Position numbers and translations under genes: made by a program. The notes under the pieces were generated by a model. That model saw only the letters and a list, made by a program, of their open reading frames with translations. It ran no database searches and was not told where the DNA came from. 9,205 nucleotides of DNA from an uncultured Prosthecobacter sp. (lineage in GTDB: Bacteria > Verrucomicrobiota > Verrucomicrobiia > Verrucomicrobiales > Verrucomicrobiaceae), in NCBI GenBank assembly GCA_937941745.1, contig CALDGV010000097.1, positions 1 to 9,205 of the forward strand. Reading direction: 5' to 3'. Of the stretch, positions 6,520 through 9,205 are shown piece after piece. Within the stretch, counting starts at the first letter, position 1. Every line of letters starts with the position of its first letter.

Positions 6520-7140
6520 ATGAAGACGCTTTTCGCCACGCTCACCGCCATGTCCCTGCTTGCCTCTGCTTCTGCTGCCGATCCCGCTCCTTCAGGAAAA
6601 ATCGAGTCCGCCGTCATCGGTGGGGGCTGCTTCTGGTGCGTGGAGGCGCAGTACAAGATGCTCAAGGGCGTCCAGAAGGTGGTGAGCGGCTATGCTGGCG
6701 GACACGTGGACAATCCGACCTACCAGCAGGTCTGTGAAAAGAACACGGGCCATGCCGAGGTGGTGAAAATCGACTACGATCCTTCAGTCATCACCTTCAA
6801 GGACATCATCGACCTGTTCTGGCTGGCTCATGATCCAACCACGCTCAACCGCCAGGGCAATGACGAGGGGCCTCAATACCGCTCCACGATCATGTATCTG
6901 AACGAGGAACAGAAGAAGATCGCCGAGGCCTCGATGGCCGAAGCTCAGAAGGAAATTCCAGAAAAGATCGTGACGGAGATCGTGCCGCTGAAGAAGTTCT
7001 ACCCGGCGGAAGACTACCATCAGGACTACTTCGCCAACAACCCCTACCAGGGCTATTGCCGTGTGGTGGTGAGCCCCAAGGTGGTCAAGTTTCGCAAAAA
7101 GCTGGAGGAGAAGGCGAAGCTCAAGGCGGAAGCGAAGTAA
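6520..7140 (+). CDS. msrA: Exported peptide-methionine (S)-S-oxide reductase
   Basis: The enzyme reduces the S-epimer of methionine sulfoxide in oxidised proteins. The product has 206 residues. Residues 1-19 are a signal peptide (MKTLFATL, Leu-rich core, ASA before ADP), so it should act in the periplasm. The catalytic motif GGGCFWC holds nucleophile Cys37, with Cys40 and Glu42 close by. Other family marks are SGYAGG, GHAEVV, the HDPTTLNRQGNDEGPQYRS block (residues 104-122) and YPAEDYHQDYF. Cys180 in GYCRVV is a candidate resolving cysteine. A Lys/Glu-rich tail ends the protein. A frame start 7 codons earlier (6499) exists, but ATG 6520 puts the signal peptide at the N-terminus. There is no fused MsrB and no visible partner reductase, so its electron source is unknown. 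Divergent from the ABC transporter; the next gene follows after 69 bases. Confidence 0.95.
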   Translation: MKTLFATLTAMSLLASASAADPAPSGKIESAVIGGGCFWCVEAQYKMLKGVQKVVSGYAGGHVDNPTYQQVCEKNTGHAEVVKIDYDPSVITFKDIIDLFWLAHDPTTLNRQGNDEGPQYRSTIMYLNEEQKKIAEASMAEAQKEIPEKIVTEIVPLKKFYPAEDYHQDYFANNPYQGYCRVVVSPKVVKFRKKLEEKAKLKAEAK

Positions 7141-7209
7141 GGTGTTCAGCGACTCTGCCCAGAGGAGCTTTGCATTGGCATGGAGGAGGGTTTGTGACAC
7201 TCTTGTCCC

Positions 7210-7815
7210 ATGCGTCGGCCCGGCCCAGTCCTGCTTTTGATCCTCCTCGCCGGGGTGCTGGCCTGGTGGCTGCTGGCGGGGAAGGGTGACTCTGCGGTAA
7301 TTGAGGGTTCCGATAAGGCTGCGCTGCCAGAGCAGCGCGGTCCTGCGCAGCCCGCCACCGCGCTGGAACAGCCGAAAAAGCCAAAACCGTCTCCCGCTGC
7401 TGCACTTAACGATACAGCCGGTGATCGCTTCAAGCGTGCCTACATGCTCACCCTGGACCAGGGCGCACTCGCCCTCATGGAAGTGCAGGATGTGGAAGGT
7501 GATTTTGCCCCCAGAAGACGGCGTGCGGAAGAGTGGTCGGGCATGCTGCGCTGCCGGCTGATGTCGGCCGCTGGCGCGGTGCTGGCGGAGGAGCTGCTGC
7601 CTGCCCCGGATCATCTTTGTGCAGTTCTCGACCCGAAATCAGGAACCTCCAAGCCAGTGTCCTACACCGTGGCCGGACCGGTGGTCTTCCAGGTGCGCCT
7701 GCCGCGGGTGAAGGAGGCGGTGACTCTGGACATATCACGCATCATCCAGCCCGCCACCCCTGGCGAACCAGGTCTGGAAGGCCGGATTGGCTCCATTTCT
7801 CTACCCCGATCATGA
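7210..7815 (+). CDS. Membrane-anchored protein of unknown function, coupled to M64 peptidase
   Basis: I do not recognise this 201-residue protein. Residues 6-23 form one transmembrane segment after a short basic start (MRRPG), with no clear cleavage site or lipobox, suggesting a signal anchor with the rest in the periplasm. Residues 25-65 are a Pro/Ala/Lys-rich linker. Residues 75-178 look like a compact beta-rich domain (YMLTLDQGALALMEV, GMLRCRLMSAAGAVLAEELL, PVVFQVRLP, VTLDISRI) with Cys115 and Cys137 as a possible disulfide. Its stop overlaps the next start as ATGA (7812-7815), a mark of translational coupling, so it probably works with the peptidase. It faintly recalls the N-terminal beta domain of some M64 peptidases, but that is only a guess. 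The ATG at 7210 is forced by an in-frame stop at 7195; no well-spaced Shine-Dalgarno is seen. Confidence 0.8.
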   Translation: MRRPGPVLLLILLAGVLAWWLLAGKGDSAVIEGSDKAALPEQRGPAQPATALEQPKKPKPSPAAALNDTAGDRFKRAYMLTLDQGALALMEVQDVEGDFAPRRRRAEEWSGMLRCRLMSAAGAVLAEELLPAPDHLCAVLDPKSGTSKPVSYTVAGPVVFQVRLPRVKEAVTLDISRIIQPATPGEPGLEGRIGSISLPRS

Positions 7816-9205
7816 AAACAGGGTTCTTCATCACGCTCAGCTGCCTCTGGCTGGCGGCTACTCTCGGGTTCGCCCAGACCTCCAGCCTCACGGTTGTGGA
7901 GGAAAACGGCTCCCGGGCCACTCGCCTGAACCTGGTGTTTCTCTCCGAAGGCTACACGAGCGGCGAGATGCACCTGTTCGCCACGGACGTGCAGACGGTG
8001 GTGGACTTTTTGTTCACCAAGGAGCCCTGGCTCCGCTACCGCTCCTACTTCAACATCTACCGCATCCAGATCGCCTCGAACGAATCGGGGACCGACAACG
8101 GCGAGGCTGGAGGGCAGCGCGACACCTATTTTCAGACCGGCTTCGTCACGCCTGGCATCGAGCAGCTCAACACCATGAGCAGCACCGGCAGCAGCCGGGC
8201 CTACAGCCTGCTGAACAAGCACGTGCCTGAATACGATCTCCCCATCATTCTCATCAACGACGCCAAGTATGGCGGCAGCGGCGGGCCGATCGCCCTGGTT
8301 TCGACACACCAGGACAGCGCGGGCATCCTGGAGCACGAAGTCGGGCACTCCTTTGCCAAGCTGACGGACGAATATGACTTCAACTATCCCGGCTATCCGG
8401 CCACCGAGTTCCCGAATGCCACGGCCAAGACCCTTCGCAGCCAGATCCGCTGGAACGTGTGGATTGATCCTCTGACACCACTGCCCACGCCGGAGCCCGA
8501 TTTCGAGAATTACGATCCCGACTACCCTTACGACCTCACGATCGGGCTTTTTGAAGGGGCCAACTACCGCGCTTCCGGCTGGTATCGGCCGCACGAGAAT
8601 GCGCTGATGCGCAGCCTCTTTGAAGAGCCGGGCAGTGTCACGCGCGAGGCCTTAATTCTGACATTTTACAGCAAGGTTTCGCCGGTGGATGGCCAGAGCC
8701 CGGCACCGAACCTGACGATGTCCAACCAGCAGATGCTCACCTTTCAGGCGCTGACGAAGATACCTACTGCAGGCGATCCGCTGTCGGTGCGCTGGCTGAA
8801 GAACGGGGTGGAGATTTCCGGGAGCAGCGGAAGCACGCTGCAAATCCCCAGCACCAGCCTTGGCAATGGCCGGCATGTGATCAAGGCGGTCGTCCGGGAT
8901 GACACACCCTGGGTTCGGCGGGATCCCACCCGCCTGGTCGAGGATGAACTGGTCTGGAATGTGGTGCTGTCCAACCAGACCGATCCGACGATTCTCCAGC
9001 CCATGCCTGCGAGCCGGGTGCTGCCGTTGCAGGATACCTTCACGGCAGATGCCACGGCGACGGGCAGTGGTCCGGTGACCTATGAGTGGCTGAAAGACGG
9101 CAAGGCCTTCAAGCCAGCGGTTTCGACGCCACAGCTTTCCGTGCCGGTATCGGTGCTCGGCAGTGCCGGCAATTACACGGTGAAGCTCAGCAGCCAGGGC
9201 GTGAC
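7812..9205 (+). CDS. Secreted M64-family metallopeptidase with Ig-like repeats (3' end missing)
   Basis: The frame is open from ATG 7812 to the right edge, giving at least 464 residues. Residues 1-21 are a signal peptide (MKTGFF, hydrophobic core, GFA before QT). Residues 38-290 match peptidase family M64: LNLVFLSEGYTSGEM (39-53), PWLRYRSYFNIYRI (72-85), SGTDNG, and the zinc motif HEVGHSFAKLTDEY, with His175, Glu176 and His179 as zinc and catalytic residues and Asp186 or Glu187 as possible further ligand. The later GWYRPHENALMRSL (256-269) also fits the family. From about 300 on come two Ig-like units (VRWLKNGVEISG near 326 and YEWLKDGKAF near 424), likely binding or spacer modules. It acts outside the inner membrane on unknown protein substrates. 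Family name comes from IgA peptidases, but no IgA role is implied. It overlaps the upstream gene by 4 bases. Confidence 0.88.
   Translation, partial: MKTGFFITLSCLWLAATLGFAQTSSLTVVEENGSRATRLNLVFLSEGYTSGEMHLFATDVQTVVDFLFTKEPWLRYRSYFNIYRIQIASNESGTDNGEAGGQRDTYFQTGFVTPGIEQLNTMSSTGSSRAYSLLNKHVPEYDLPIILINDAKYGGSGGPIALVSTHQDSAGILEHEVGHSFAKLTDEYDFNYPGYPATEFPNATAKTLRSQIRWNVWIDPLTPLPTPEPDFENYDPDYPYDLTIGLFEGANYRASGWYRPHENALMRSLFEEPGSVTREALILTFYSKVSPVDGQSPAPNLTMSNQQMLTFQALTKIPTAGDPLSVRWLKNGVEISGSSGSTLQIPSTSLGNGRHVIKAVVRDDTPWVRRDPTRLVEDELVWNVVLSNQTDPTILQPMPASRVLPLQDTFTADATATGSGPVTYEWLKDGKAFKPAVSTPQLSVPVSVLGSAGNYTVKLSSQGV

Noticed and set aside
7662..8594. 310-residue minus-strand frame opposite the M64 peptidase
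   Set aside because: The plus strand has a clear zinc-peptidase motif, signal peptide and coupled upstream gene; the minus frame has no motif.

Overview
The window is chromosomal DNA of a GC-rich Gram-negative-type bacterium, most likely a Verrucomicrobiota member (Prosthecobacter/Verrucomicrobium-like). This is inferred, not proven: the ThuA domain begins with the GGCCHDY variant I associate with Verrucomicrobiota/Planctomycetota, an exported M64 peptidase carries Ig-like domains, good Shine-Dalgarno sequences are nearly absent, and most products have signal peptides. There are no RNA genes, transposases, CRISPR arrays or phage genes. It reads as an ordinary core/accessory region.

Layout, left to right. 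A minus-strand gene (127-777) encodes a secreted NlpC/P60-like protein with a heptapeptide repeat. Next comes a gene-free stretch of about 680 bp (778-1456), AT-rich on its left side, with terminator-like and inverted-repeat structures. A minus-strand nuoG (1457-3193) encodes a short complex I subunit G with ligands for four Fe-S clusters, including the optional N7 cluster. Divergent from it are an exported ThuA-like protein (3377-4189) and a group II truncated hemoglobin (4209-4589). The gap between nuoG and thuA holds a perfect CRP/FNR-type palindrome.

The hemoglobin gene converges on a minus-strand ABCG-type half-transporter (4599-6338). Their stops are 9 bp apart, inside a strong hairpin. 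Divergent from the transporter is an exported methionine sulfoxide reductase MsrA (6520-7140). Then follow a membrane-anchored unknown protein (7210-7815) and, overlapping it by ATGA, an M64-family metallopeptidase with Ig-like repeats (7812 to beyond the right edge).

How they may work together: nuoG, the globin and MsrA all concern respiration, O2/NO chemistry or oxidative damage, and the CRP/FNR-type site sits where it could control nuoG and thuA-glbO together. The 7210/7812 pair is probably translationally coupled, and the small protein may assist the peptidase. Both ideas are inferences. I found no convincing new defence or mobile system.
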